Assembly (NCBI RefSeq): GCF_000350225.1
Contig: NW_005179241.1
Span: 8,720 to 72,719, forward strand
Length of the DNA stretch: 64,000 nucleotides
Reading direction: 5' to 3'
From: Chondrus crispus
Taxonomy: Eukaryota; Rhodophyta; Florideophyceae; Gigartinales; Gigartinaceae
The position numbers and the translations under genes were made by a program. The notes under the pieces were generated by a model. That model was not told the DNA's origin, did no database searches, and worked only from the letters and a program-made list of their open reading frames with translations. Shown piece by piece: positions 1 through 10,414 of the stretch (positions are counted from its first letter, which is position 1; each line of letters begins with the position of its first letter).

Positions 1-771
1 GCCCTGCGATGTACAACCTAGGTTGTTTGTTGGAGACCGGAGGGGAGGGGGTCGAGAAGGATGTGGTACGAGCCAAGGAGTTGTTCGAGCGTGCAATCAA
101 TGAGCATGGTCATGTTGGGGCGATGAACAATCTAGGACTGTTTATTGGAGAAGGGAGCGGAGGGAGTCGAGAAGGATGCGGTACGCGCAATGGAGCTTTA
201 TGAGCTTGCAATATCGAAAGGCGATGATGGCTCTGCGATGTACAACCTAGGTCGTTTGTTGAAGAAGGGAGGGAAGGGGGTCCAGATGGATGCGGTACGA
301 GCCAAGGAGTTGTTCGAGCGTGCAATCAATGAGCATGGTCATGTTGGGGCGATGAACAGTCTAGGACTGATGCTGCATAACGGCGCAGAAGGAGTAGAAG
401 CCGATGTGGCACGCGCAATTGAGCTGTATGCGCTTGCAATATCGAACGGCAGGAACGGCATGGCGATGTACAATCTCGGTATCTTGCTGAGAGACGGGGC
501 GGAGGGTTTGGATTGCAATTTGGTGGCCGCGGCAGAACTGTTTAAGATGGTCATTGCAGAGAGCAACGATACAGACGCAATCGTGGAACTCGCAAAGGTG
601 GAACTCGGAAATCTGTTACGCGATGGAGCGGAAGGAGTTTAGCGGGATACAGATCGTGCATGCAGATTGTACGAAAGGACCATCAAAGAGGACAACCATT
701 CCAAGGCTGTAGAGAATCTTGCTGCCCTGCGCGATGCTGAGATGAATGAGGTCACAGAAGACGGAGATTGA
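1..771 (+). pseudogene. Sel1-repeat protein, partial and broken
   Basis: About six Sel1-like (TPR-related) helical repeats of 36-38 residues can be read, with the recurring pattern MYNLG..L..G.EGV..D.VRA.EL(F/Y)ERAI. Such proteins usually act as scaffolds for protein-protein contacts. The gene enters from beyond the left edge. Two lesions are visible. The frame changes between about 123 and 145, consistent with one extra T near 139-143. An in-frame TAG at 640-642 interrupts the sixth repeat, after which the same frame continues as a recognisable Sel1 unit to a TGA at 769-771. The two-repeat unit starting at ATG 9 recurs at ATG 238, 229 bases later. That is 228 (76 codons) plus one, which supports the single-base insertion. 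The family call is firm; the exact function is unknown. Confidence 0.8.
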
Positions 772-1001
772 ACGATTTCAGAAGTCAGCAAGAGCACTCT
801 CCCGAACGGAGATGGCGGGTGCCGTCGGGGAGAGCGGAAGGGAAAACCCGAGGCTCAAGGCGAGTAGAGTTCCCTTCGTTAAGACCCCTGTAGAAGATGG
901 GATAAAGATGTGGTTCCTACCGTCCGACAGCGACGGATAGATCGCCTATGCCGAGTTCAACTCCTTTATCAGGACAATGAACTCGGAGGCAGCGGCCGGC
1001 G
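772..1001. other. Short non-coding stretch after the Sel1 pseudogene
   Basis: No convincing gene is seen. Short open frames here lack family resemblance. The stretch ends at GGCG (998-1001), which is repeated directly after the neighbouring MITE and may be its target duplication. Confidence 0.4.
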
Positions 1002-1488
1002 CTAGTGTCTAGACGACCGTCAATTTGAGCTCATATGAGGCCAGCTTTTTTTCAAAAATATATAAATTAAATCGAAACTTTAAAAAGTCAGTTTGGACAC
1101 CATTTCTTTAACGTATACGCCCTCGGCAACAACATCTTGCAAAACATTGGGATGGCGGTTGTCAATGCACAGAGAGACTAATGAGAATGTAGTGAACTAA
1201 AAATCTAATGAAGTTTCAATGATCAGTTGACTTTTTAAACAGGCGTTTTGGTTTCGAAGATATCAACATAAAACGTTTTGAGGTTGATCAAAAAGGCTCC
1301 CTTTTTGGGCATTTTAAAAATGGCTGGAAAAGACGTGCAGATCTCACCAAACTCCATCCTTCCGCAACGCAGAAGTCAGCTGCGGTGGCGAGAGAGTATC
1401 TTTTTCCATCTTGTTGAGTTAGCGCAAGTCGAGAAAAAATAAGTTGAAAAGTGACCTCATATGAGGTCATTTGTCACCTAGACACTAG
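1002..1488 (+). repeat. CTAG-family MITE, complete copy
   Basis: A 487-bp non-coding element starts with CTAGTGTCTAG (1002-1012) and ends with its inverse CTAGACACTAG (1478-1488). Both ends carry a CTCATATGAG palindrome a few dozen bases in; at the right it extends to ACCTCATATGAGGT (1454-1467). It is flanked by GGCG on both sides (998-1001 and 1489-1492), a possible 4-bp target duplication. Related copies lie at 4876-5764 (two fused), 54956-55375, 58295-58782 and, diverged, about 58971-59176. There is no coding capacity, so it must have been moved by another element's transposase. The superfamily is not assigned. Confidence 0.85.
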
Positions 1489-1501
1489 GGCGCCCCCCTC
1501 A

Positions 1502-1679
1502 GGGCCGTTCCTAACGAAGAGTTCGCGGTGCCAGCACCCGAGCACCCGGACATTTGGCATGAATGGATTGGTTGAACGGGAGTAAAAGCATTTCCAATAA
1601 TTTTTTCAACCAATACATTCATGCCAAGTTTCAGGGTGCTCGGGTGCTGGCACGGCGAACTCTTCGTTAGGAACGGCCC
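1502..1679. repeat. Tourist-like foldback MITE (PIF/Harbinger type)
   Basis: A 178-bp element folds almost entirely on itself. Its arms of about 80 bp start GGGCCGTTCCTAACGAAGAG and end with the inverse, with a short AT-rich loop near 1590-1605. It is flanked by TCA at 1499-1501 and 1680-1682. A TNA-type 3-bp target duplication and a GGGCC(T/G)GTTC-like end are typical of PIF/Harbinger elements, and a Harbinger-type transposase gene lies at 7986-9098. Because CTCAG can also be read as a 5-bp duplication, the boundary is uncertain by a base or two. Confidence 0.75.
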
Positions 1680-1684
1680 TCAGG

Positions 1685-3491
1685 CTGCACCCGGAACGGA
1701 GAACGGAATCAGGACTTGTCGAGGTGGCGCAACGGAGGAGTCCTTTTGCTCTCGCCCCGTCGCCGCTTTGGCTTTCAACACTCATTTGACCTGTTGTGGT
1801 TGGTCGCTGGTGCCATCCACGGGCATCCCCGACTACCCCGAACCGGTTAAGCAGCTTCGTTCGGTCGTGCCGTCTTTCGCCTTAGTAGTGTCCTGCGCTT
1901 CCACCTCCGCCCCCGCTCGGGTTACACGCACGCACTAGTATTATGTGTATTGCGCAAGAACTTGACAAGTAGGGTTGACGACTCAAGCTCTGAGAGCGAG
2001 GCGCAAGATGCGAGTGCTTGACAACTTGAACGGATCGCTTCGTATCTATGTTTCATTTTCAATGTGCACGTAGTACAACGTGATATCCCTCTCCAGATTG
2101 TGCGAGACCCTGTATGCCGGCGATCTCTTCCGACGATCACCGCCAATATCCCCTCTTGTTACACGCGAACCAGTCATGTTTGTCAGCCCCAGCAATCAAG
2201 AAGTAATCAAACTTTACTTTCACAAGTGTTTTTACTCGCAGCTCTAAAAGATACGCATCTCAAACCCAGCATCTGTGTGCATTCGCTTTTGATTGTAAAA
2301 CCAAGTATTCGATCGCCACTTGCTTGCATTCCACCACCACCGTTAGGGCGTAACAGAGGCCCCATTTCCGAACCAACATTCCGTGAGCGTTCGTATAGTT
2401 TCCTCGTTTTCCTCGACTACATCTCAGAAGCCAGGTTTCCATAGTGCTTTCCAACTCGCTCCCTGAACGTGGTGGGAGTCCAGTTGTGCCCTGCCCATGT
2501 TTTGCGTTTCCGTTCTAGAGGTAGTGGTCGACATCATGTTCTCGCACCTGCTGACAGCTGCTGGGCGAGATACCGAGCTGGTTGGACACAAGAACTGGCG
2601 AAGATTCCAAACGCCGCGAGACTCGAGCGTAAAATCTACGTTTCAGCACGGTACAGTTGGTCTCTATATGGGATACTCATTCTTTTCGAAGCGCCCTCAA
2701 GGAGCTGGCGGGTGCAATCGAAAGGGGAGGGAGCTAAGCAAATGATACGAAGGGTTTTTTACAAACGACTGGAAATGCGTGGATTGGAATACTTGTGGCT
2801 TGCAACAATGAGAGAATCGTGCGATTCTCTTTGGGCTTCATTTCCGCCTAGCGCAGTACTCGATAGCGCGACGTGCGTGGGCGTTCGTGCGACACACGGC
2901 ATTTATTGTTGGACAAGTGACTCTAGTGTTTTTCGATCACTTGCCAAAGAGAACTTGGAAGCTGACCTTGGAGCATCATATTAACGGTTGAGATACTTTG
3001 TATAAGCTCTTGAATGTGAATGGCTCTTCCTCTGTACGTGCACAAGGGTGAGGTCATGGAGTGTTACATAATTGCCATTTTGTGCAATGGGCGGCGCACG
3101 TCGGTTCGCGGATGTCGCAGTAGCAGTAGCAAGAGCCTCGAGCGGTCGGGCAGCGATTGCAGTGGAGTTGAAGGGGGACGCCCAATGTACGTGGGTCCGC
3201 CCGAGTTTGTGTCGATGGCGGCGCTGTGGTGACGACGAGCCAAGCACGTTGCTCCGCGATGTGGAGGAGGATGTAGGTTGCAGTGCTGGGACCAGCAAAC
3301 AACGGCGTGAAGCTCAAAGTTGGTCCAACCTGATCTACGGTAACAGGCGTCTGCTCTCCTTTGCTCCCAGGAAGAGAAGAGAGCAGATGCCAATTAGATT
3401 AGGCTTCGGGAAAGTAAGGCCGCGACACAGGAGATAATGCGCACGTACTTTGGAAGGACGCAGTGTGGGCCCCGGCGGAGCTTCAGACTGG
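1685..3491. other. Region with no recognisable gene
   Basis: Several modest open frames exist, for example 2469-2984 and 3072-3437 on the plus strand. None shows a family signature, a repeat or a convincing start context. A real but unrecognised gene cannot be excluded. Confidence 0.3.
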
Positions 3492-3576
3492 CCAAGCCGC
3501 CTTACTACACGACGGATCGTGTGATAAGGCGGCTTGGCTTGGCTTGGCTGGGCTGGGCATGGCTTAGCTTGGCTTG
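3492..3576. repeat. Hairpin followed by a GGCTT minisatellite
   Basis: Arms of 21 bases at 3492-3512 and 3517-3537 (CCAAGCCGCCTTA...) pair with two mismatches around a 4-base loop. The 3' arm runs straight into degenerate tandem GGCTT/GGCTG pentamers to about 3576. No gene is attached, and its role is unknown. Confidence 0.7.
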
Positions 3577-3606
3577 TGAGAAGGTCTTGCGAGTTCCTTT
3601 GCCACC

Positions 3607-4875
3607 CTACTTTCTCTTCAATTGTTCCCCTATCATACCTCTCTCCCCCCCACAATTTGATGGTCTCGAATTTCTCATATTGGGTCTTGCGCACCGGCAC
3701 TGTGTGAAGCGCAGCAGTTGGCCCAGCCACCGCAATTGTGCCGCTGCGTATGGCATCGTCATCGCCCCCAACTGTGCGGGTGGCCACGCTGTCAGAATTT
3801 GATTTACAGAACAAACGGCAATGCCCAGAAATGCCGTCGTCGACGAGGGATCCCGGATGCAAGGAGCAGACTGTTCGGAGGACCTCAGATTCTCCAATGT
3901 CCGGCGGAGGGGGAAGGTCGGCAGGGGAGAGCGGGACGAGATGTGTGCGGAAGGGGCCGGGTGAAGGTCGCCGAGGGCCGCAAGAGTAGCGGGGTCGTTG
4001 AGGTCTGCGAGCGGGCTGTTCGTAAGGGAGCGCGTTGCGCGAGAGCATTGAGCCTCGCGATGGAGGCGGCGGATGACACCGGCAGTGGCGGCCGCGTCGA
4101 GAGCCTGAGCGGTGAGCGGCAGGGGAGGCGTGAGGACAGTAAAGTCGTCGTAGACGCGGCGGGCGTGAGCGAGAATAACGGGCGATGGTGGCAGAGGCGT
4201 CAGCGGGGCGAGAGAGGGGTAGCGGCGAGTTGAGAGCTCCGGCGGAGGTGGCCGTCTGGGTGGTCTCGAAGGAGGCGAACGAGAGGGCTGGGGGCGCCGT
4301 GGGAGCGATGGCGATCGAGGTGCTGGCGGTGGGGGAGGAGCGGGCGTGCCGGTTTCTACGCGAATCGGGGCGCCGACGGTGCACACTGGCGTGCGAGCGG
4401 CCGGGATGAGAACGGGTCGGGCAGAGGACGGGTCGGAGAGGAGAGATCGAGCTTTGGCGAAGAGTAAGGATCGGTCGCGGTGAGCTCGCAGGTCCGCGTG
4501 GGAGATCAAAATTCCCGGATGCGATCACCCTGCACGGGCCAGGCGCGGTAGACAACGACGGGGCCGCAATGGAGGCCCAGGAGCGAGGAGGGGCGCTGCG
4601 AGTCAGAGCGCAGGGGAGCCGCCGCGAGTGGGGGCGCAGGCGAAACGGGGTGGGTGCTGAAATGAGATGGGGAAGGGGCGTGCGCATCGGTGCAGATGGT
4701 GGGAGACGGCGCGTGGAGGGGCGTGGAGGGGCGTGGAGCAGCGTTTTGGCGGGCGGGCAGGCGCGATCGGGCTCGGGCGGCTTGTTTGATGCTTGGGGCG
4801 GAATCGCAGGCGCTGGCGCTGGCGCCCCGGCGCTGGCCCAACCGCGGCGCCCCGCGAAGGCGACGGCGATAGTGT
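3607..4875 (-). pseudogene. Possible proline-rich gene remnant, truncated by a MITE
   Basis: This GC-rich block has a minus-strand reading of about 300 codons (3607-4509). It has a Pro/Ser/Arg-rich centre flanked by less repetitive sequence such as DLNDPATLAAL and RDRSLLFAKARSLL. Upstream, the coding-like sequence continues in another frame (ending VQGDRIREF near 4506), which suggests a frameshift near 4508. The upstream end is cut by the composite MITE at 4876. No domain is recognised. Long open frames arise easily in GC-rich DNA, so this could be spurious. Confidence 0.25.
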
Positions 4876-5764
4876 CTAGTGTCTAGGTGACAAATGGCCT
4901 CATATGAGGTCACTTTTCAACTTAATTTTTCTCGACTTGTGCGAGCTGAACAAAATGGAAAAAGATACTCTCGCCACCGCAGTTGACTTCTGCGCTTTGG
5001 AAGGGTGGAGCTTGGTGAGATCCGCACGTCCTTTCCAGGCTTTTTGAGAATACCTAAAGAAGAAGCTTTTTTAAAGAACATCAAAACGTTTTTTGTTGAT
5101 ATCTTCGAAACCAAAACGCCTGTTTAAAACATCACCCGATTGTTGAAACTATATTAGATTCTTAGTATTTCTGTGTATTCATAACTGCTATCTCGATGTT
5201 TTGCAGGAAGCTATTACCGAGGGAATATTGGTTAAAGAAATGGTGTCTAAACTGGTTCTATAAAATTTCGATTTAATGTATACATTTTTGCAAAAAAAAA
5301 CCGGCCTCATATGAGGGCAGCTTTTTTTTGCAAAAATATATAAATTAAATCGAAACTTTAAAACATTCAGTTTGGACACCATTTCTTTAACGTATACGCC
5401 CTCGGCAATAACATCTTGCAAAACATTGGGATGGCGGTTGTCAATGCACAGAGAGACTAATGAGAATCTAATGAACTAAGAATTTAATGAAGTTTCAATG
5501 ATCAGTTGACTTTTTAAACAGGCGTTTTGGTTTCGAAGATATCAACATAAAACGTTTTGAGGTTGGTCAAAAAAGGCTCCTTTTTGGGCATTTTAAAAAT
5601 GACCGGAGAAGACATGCAGATCTCACCAAACTCCACCCTTCCACAACGTAGAAGTCAACTGCCGTGTTGAGAGTATCTTTTTCCATCTTGTTGAGCTAGC
5701 ACAAGTCGAGAAAAATAAGTTGAAAAGTGACCTCATATGAGGTCATTTGTCACCTAGACAATAG
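4876..5764. repeat. Two CTAG MITEs fused head to head (long inverted repeat)
   Basis: The left half (4876 to about 5305) is a minus-oriented copy closest to the 58295-58782 subfamily. The right half (about 5316-5764) is a plus-oriented copy closest to 1002-1488. They meet at one shared CTCATATGAG palindrome (5306-5315). Both inner ends, including the CTAGTGTCTAG termini and adjacent bases, are missing. The outer ends remain: CTAGTGTCTAG at 4876-4886 and the altered CTAGACAATAG at 5754-5764. The halves come from different subfamilies, so this is a fusion at the palindrome rather than a simple tandem inversion of one copy. Confidence 0.8.
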
Positions 5765-5991
5765 AGGTGGAGTTAATAGGGATATTACGCCAGCGAAATT
5801 CTGCAACTAGTATGTAAAGGAACCGAAACTCGAATTACAGTATTACAGAATTCTGCAATCCAGCGTGATCAAAATTGCGGAAATCGGACCGTTTAGTGAA
5901 GCGGAAACTGAAAGTGTTTTTGTAATACGTGTAAAACTAAAGGCGCCAAATAGCTACTACCGCCTCCGAAGTCATCGGTTGAGAGCCGTGG

Positions 5992-7459
5992 ATGTCGTCT
6001 CGATCTTCGCACTTCACCTTCGGAATGGCAACCGTAGTCCCGCCTAGCCCAATTGCTTCCACTCCAGAGGTTGTTGCATCTCCTCTTTCTGCGCCTGAGT
6101 CGAACACTTTGGACGCAACGCCCCGTTCAAACCGTTTCGCCGATGCGCGCACAGATCGTCGGCCGAAGTTCAGTCCGGACGCGCCTAGTGTTAGTACGAG
6201 AAGTTGCTGCGGCAAGAGTCCACGTTGCACCTAACGGCGCCACTAAGGAGCGCTTCGAGACCGCTGCAAAGAGAGCAAATGCTACCCAACGCTTAACCTG
6301 TCCTGTGACCTGGAAAAGCGTCCATGACAGGTACAAGCGCATTCAGGCTCGATTCGATGAGCATGACAAGATAGACGGGTTGATGAGCGGGGTTGGCGGC
6401 GACTTAAGCGAAATAGAGGAGCTTTTAAGCTCCATGAAGGAGGCACGTCAGGACCTGCTTAACAGCAAAACTGCTTCGCGCAAAGCAGCCCAGGAAAGAG
6501 AAGCAGAGAAAGAACGTCTTGGTGGGATAGTGCGGGCAAAGGCTATGCGTCGTGAAAAGCCTGCGAGCTCCTCCGATGCCGAATTAAAAGGCATCGAGGG
6601 CGACAGCTCGGACCATGTGTAGTACAACGGCGCGAAGGCAATTGCACCACCGCTGCCGCCCCGGGATACAGTACGATGGGCTGTAAGCGCGAGAAGAACT
6701 GTAAGGAGTTATATTTACAGCACACGGCCGGTGCAGAGTACAGTAGTACCCCGCTGGTTACACGTGTAGGATCCGAACGGTAAGTAATTAGTAATTAGTA
6801 GTTAATGGCACAAATTAGCCAATTTAGCACAGTAGCTGGTATACAGTAAGTAACAGCTACTGTAGCGGGACAGGTGTCCTGGCGTCCCACTTAGGGGTTA
6901 AGACCGGGGGCACCTGCCCCGTTCCAGTAAACGGGGGCAGACTCGCCTCCCTTCCCTTTACGGCTTTTTGCTAACTCCGTCCGGTTTTACCTCTAAGTCT
7001 CAGGCTTCTAACCCGTGACCGGCCGTCCGGATCTGACACCACCGACCGGCGGCGCGTCACCGGTCACGTGAGCCTTCCCTCTTTTCGAGTCCTTCCGTAC
7101 GGTTCGCGCTCGCGTGGGTTACCCAGCGTCGCGCGCTCCCTTACCTCTAACCCCCCTCGTTCCGAGTGGTCGGGACGAAGGTAGTTATACCACACCAAGG
7201 TGCTACACCAAAGAAGCGATCGTCCAAGCGCAAGCGCAGCGAGGGGACACCTGGCCCTTTCGATGACGATATCGCAGCATTTACGGCCGCGCTGCAGAAA
7301 AGCGACGAGGCTCGCATAGCATTTGAAGAACGCCGCTTTGCCAGCGAGGTTGAACAGCGCGAGAATGATAGAGAGGAGCGGCGCAAAGAACGGGAAGAAG
7401 ATAACAAGCTCCAGTTTGAAACATTTAAGCTGATGATGGAAGCCTTCATGCAACGCTAG
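5992..7459 (+). pseudogene. Myb/SANT-like DNA-binding protein of the Harbinger element, split by a solo LTR
   Basis: The ATG at 5992 opens a Ser/Pro-rich N-terminus. A SANT-like block follows in the next frame, with VREVAAARVHVAPNGATKERF, an AAKRANAT segment and TWKSVHDRYKRI (about 6185-6350). After it come a helical region and a charged Lys/Arg/Glu coiled coil (7200-7459, ending MMEAFMQR). The frame changes near 6180. A 577-bp solo LTR occupies 6618-7194. Removing it and one target copy rejoins codons in phase at 6617/7200, so the two parts were once one gene. In PIF/Harbinger elements this protein helps the transposase bind the element ends; that role is inferred from the family. The gene is non-functional as it stands. 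Confidence 0.75.
6618..7194 (+). mobile_element. Solo LTR, family B (copy 1)
   Basis: A 577-bp LTR starts TGTAGTACAA and ends TATACCACA. It is flanked by CCATG (6613-6617) and CCAAG (7195-7199), a 5-bp target duplication with one mismatch. The body is closely related to the minus strand of 46225-46818. Shared sequence includes the CACCTGCCCCG and CTTTACGGCTTTTTGC regions. No internal retroelement sequence remains, as expected after LTR-LTR recombination. It interrupts the Myb/SANT-like gene. Confidence 0.88.
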
Positions 7460-7985
7460 AAAGCACTCTGAGTGCCTCTCAATCGCTGGCCGCGGCACGC
7501 CTCCACAGCCCTTTTCTTTAAATCAACAGCCTGACGTCGCCAAAACTCCCAATTTCTTCGCCCGAGCCTGCCGACCAAATACACACGTCCGCCCCCAGAC
7601 CCTTCCAACCCTTCGCCGCGCTCTCCGCCGTCGTCGTCTCACTATCTTTTCCTTCTTACCATGTTACGGCCGCCTGCGAACCGATTCACGTCGTACCCCC
7701 GGCCTGACCATCGCCCCACCGGGTTTTACAGTGACCGGTACCTCGTCACCCCGCCTGTCCACTTTCGTCGCCGTTGCCGCCCCATTGGCTTTCACAGCGA
7801 CCACGACCTCGTCGCACAGGCGGGTATCCTATCGCCGGCATCATCGGTCACGTCGGCTTTTTTAAGCGACTACCACCTGGTTTCCGCAATCTCCGGTCGG
7901 GCTCTGACTCATAGCTCCCTACTCCCGCCAACCCAAAAACTCTTCGAGCGACGGGGGTTTGCAGTTAAAATAAATTGGCGTTTCA
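7460..7985. other. Spacer between the Harbinger genes
   Basis: This stretch lies between the stop of the Myb/SANT-like gene and the stop of the convergent transposase. It contains imperfect repeats of a CGACCACGACCTCGTC-like phrase near 7680-7880, but no gene was recognised. Confidence 0.4.
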
Positions 7986-9098
7986 TTACTGTACAAACAA
8001 TTTCTTATGTTGCTCAAAAGCATCCCCGAAAAGTATAGAGGCCACGGGTGCCTGCTGGACACGTAGCTTTCCCTTGAAGTCCATCAACGTCCAAAACAGT
8101 TTGATTTCTTTAAACATCCATTCAACCGTAACTCTGCTGGTGGCCATGGCAGTATTAAAAGCTCGCGCATCTGCACTTAAGGGTGGCCCTTGGAATGGTA
8201 CTTCCATATACTCCCTCCAATTGTACCCACGATCGCCATATATGCAGTACTGTACGCCATCAACAACTAAACATTCTTCAAGCTGCGTGTCGAGATCCGA
8301 CCGTGAATAGAGTGTCCAATCATGACGACGTCCCTCTAGAGGGCCATAGCAGTGCAGAAACATGCCATCCGGGGTTGTCACTGCTTGGAATTTTAGAGCA
8401 TGAGCACGCTTATGCCCGTTATACACCACATTTTGGAGACCGTTATCTGTCGGTCTTGCGATCTTAAGTACCGTTCCATCTATAAATGCCATACAATTGG
8501 GCAGGCAACCAGACTTTTCCGCGACAGAGGAAGCAAACATCTGTGCTTTTTGATGTATATAACTTGACGAAAGATTACTTGTTAAAAGAGACAACTTTGC
8601 GGAAAGAAACGCCTCTACGCCCTCCCAAAATACTTTGCACAACTGGGAAGCGTGCTTTCCAAACTGCAATTCCACATCTCGCCAGCGGCAAGGGCTTGCC
8701 ATACGACGTAATACCACGCACGTGACAAGAATGGGAGAAGCGTAGTAACGATTCCTTTTTGTGTGCGTCTGTGTCGTAGGCCATGCTAACGCTCTGACTA
8801 CACGTTTGATGTCTTGCTTCGCGAAGCGAAAATTAAAAATGTAGTCTGTGTGTGTGAATGAATTGAAGTTAAAGGCGTAGTTGGAAAGGGATATAGTTCG
8901 TGTTTGTCGCAAATGAGTACTGTAGTCCAATCTAGCACGCAAGTATGCTGCAAGGGATAGACGAAGACGCTCCAAAGGCACGTTTGTCAGCTCCGATCTC
9001 CTCAAAAGAAGCGTTAGCGTAATTTGTCTCCATCTAGATACTCTTTGTCTGCTGGCGACTTTAGTGTGTCGCCGTTGTGATCCGCGCCTATTGGTCAT
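7986..9098 (-). CDS. Harbinger-type DDE transposase
   Basis: An uninterrupted 370-codon frame from ATG (9096-9098) to TAA (7986-7988). The DDE_Tnp_4-like nuclease fold is recognised from FIDGT (about residue 213, first acidic residue), EGRRHDW, YGDRGY (second acidic residue) and VEWMFKEIK (third). The sequence between these motifs, including the VVYNGHKRAH segment, also fits PIF/Harbinger and HARBI1-like proteins. The length matches the family. The N-terminal 80 residues are Arg-rich and may bind DNA. It would cut and paste element ends in the nucleus together with the Myb/SANT-like partner, which is broken here. No lesion was seen in this frame, but activity cannot be judged. Confidence 0.85.
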   Translation of the reverse strand: MTNRRGSQRRHTKVASRQRVSRWRQITLTLLLRRSELTNVPLERLRLSLAAYLRARLDYSTHLRQTRTISLSNYAFNFNSFTHTDYIFNFRFAKQDIKRVVRALAWPTTQTHTKRNRYYASPILVTCVVLRRMASPCRWRDVELQFGKHASQLCKVFWEGVEAFLSAKLSLLTSNLSSSYIHQKAQMFASSVAEKSGCLPNCMAFIDGTVLKIARPTDNGLQNVVYNGHKRAHALKFQAVTTPDGMFLHCYGPLEGRRHDWTLYSRSDLDTQLEECLVVDGVQYCIYGDRGYNWREYMEVPFQGPPLSADARAFNTAMATSRVTVEWMFKEIKLFWTLMDFKGKLRVQQAPVASILFGDAFEQHKKLFVQ

Positions 9099-9480
9099 GT
9101 CTGATTGTGCTCAGGTCGATGGTGCGGTTGGTCGACTGTCGTGTGCGTGTGGAGACAGAAACGTAACACATTACAGTATTGCAGGCGTAGCGTAAATCAT
9201 TTTCTGAACCAAAACGTTGCAGAATTCTGCAATGTATCATCCTTTTTTCTTTACAGTACATTTGCAGAATAGTTGCAGAATTTTATCAAGCGTAATACAC
9301 CAAATATCGACTTTCCCATCCGAGAAAAAAGTTGTAGTCTTTCATTTTTTGAACCACAAGTGGTTACAATACTGTACTAGATTCATATTTTTAGGAGTAC
9401 TTACCATGAACCAATGAAATAGAAGCAAGCCAGCAGTGTACGTAAATCGCAATGGTGGGATTGATTGCTGTATAAATGTA

Positions 9481-9765
9481 GAGGTAATTGCCAAAAGGTT
9501 CACAGTTGGGCAGCCGTATTGCAAGACAGTCGACAGTGCTCTGGAAAATGCAAAACTGTTCCCAATTGGGCATTCCTATTGGAAAACAGTTCACACGCGA
9601 GCAGGTTTATTGCAAAATTGTTCACAGTCGGGCATTCGTATGGCCCAACTGTTTACACTTCGGGATTGTTGCTGCGAAACAGTTCACACAAGGCCAGTAA
9701 TATTGCCAAACCGTTTATCCAAGTGCAGTCGTATCACTAAACATTTCACCATGCTTTGAAAAGTC
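9481..9765 (+). repeat. Left terminal repeat array of the MULE
   Basis: Degenerate units of about 35-40 bp alternate phrases such as TTCACAGTTGGGCAGCC, ATTGCAAAACTGTTC and GGGCATTCGTAT. The array is the inverted counterpart of 12640-12932. Confidence 0.75.
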
Positions 9766-10414
9766 ACGAAAATTTCGAGACTGGTTTTGCTATGACGTTT
9801 CTTAACAGCACCTCTATCCCTCCCACAGTTTCCCCTACGCCCGGCATGGTGCAGTGCCACGTCGAGCTACGGTACCCTGCTCCGATCTAGTCCCTAGTAT
9901 ATTACCTGCGCTGCGGCGTTCTGCGCAGTGCTACGCAGCGCCGCATCGCATCGTCGCGTCGCAATACGACACTGCAGTTCGCCGCATGGCCCAGTAAAGA
10001 GCTGCGCCACACTTTATTTTGCTGATCTCTTAAGAGCTGCGTCGCAATGCGCCATGTGATGCCAACATGTGCTGTTCTATGTCACAGTATACCAAAGTCA
10101 TTTATTCCCTCTACGCTCGGCGACTCGCTTTTCTAACGACTCCGTCTACAGCTGACGTCTTGCACTTGGTGCTAGGGCGGCCACGCTTGTGCGGCGCAGT
10201 GATGGGGAGGAAGATATTGGGGTTTGGAGGGGTGCTGCTTGCTCGGACATCAGCCATCGTGCGCACGGCCACAGTAGCAGAGAGCGGATACTGCTCTTGC
10301 CACCGCGGCACAGACAGCTCGCGGGGTAGGAATGTGTTCTTGTCGTAGCCTTGCTTGGCTGCGACAGAAACCATGTGTACACAGGGGAAAAGGTCGAGTG
10401 CGTATGCCGCATGC

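Noticed and set aside
3335-4687. 450-codon minus-strand ORF
   Set aside because: Low-complexity Pro/Arg/Ser composition in GC-rich DNA. An overlapping frame (3607-4509) is more protein-like, and neither is certain.
9801-9815. Right terminus of the Harbinger-like element
   Set aside because: It lies inside the MULE defined by a perfect 9-bp duplication, so it cannot be the host element's end unless the nesting is wrong.
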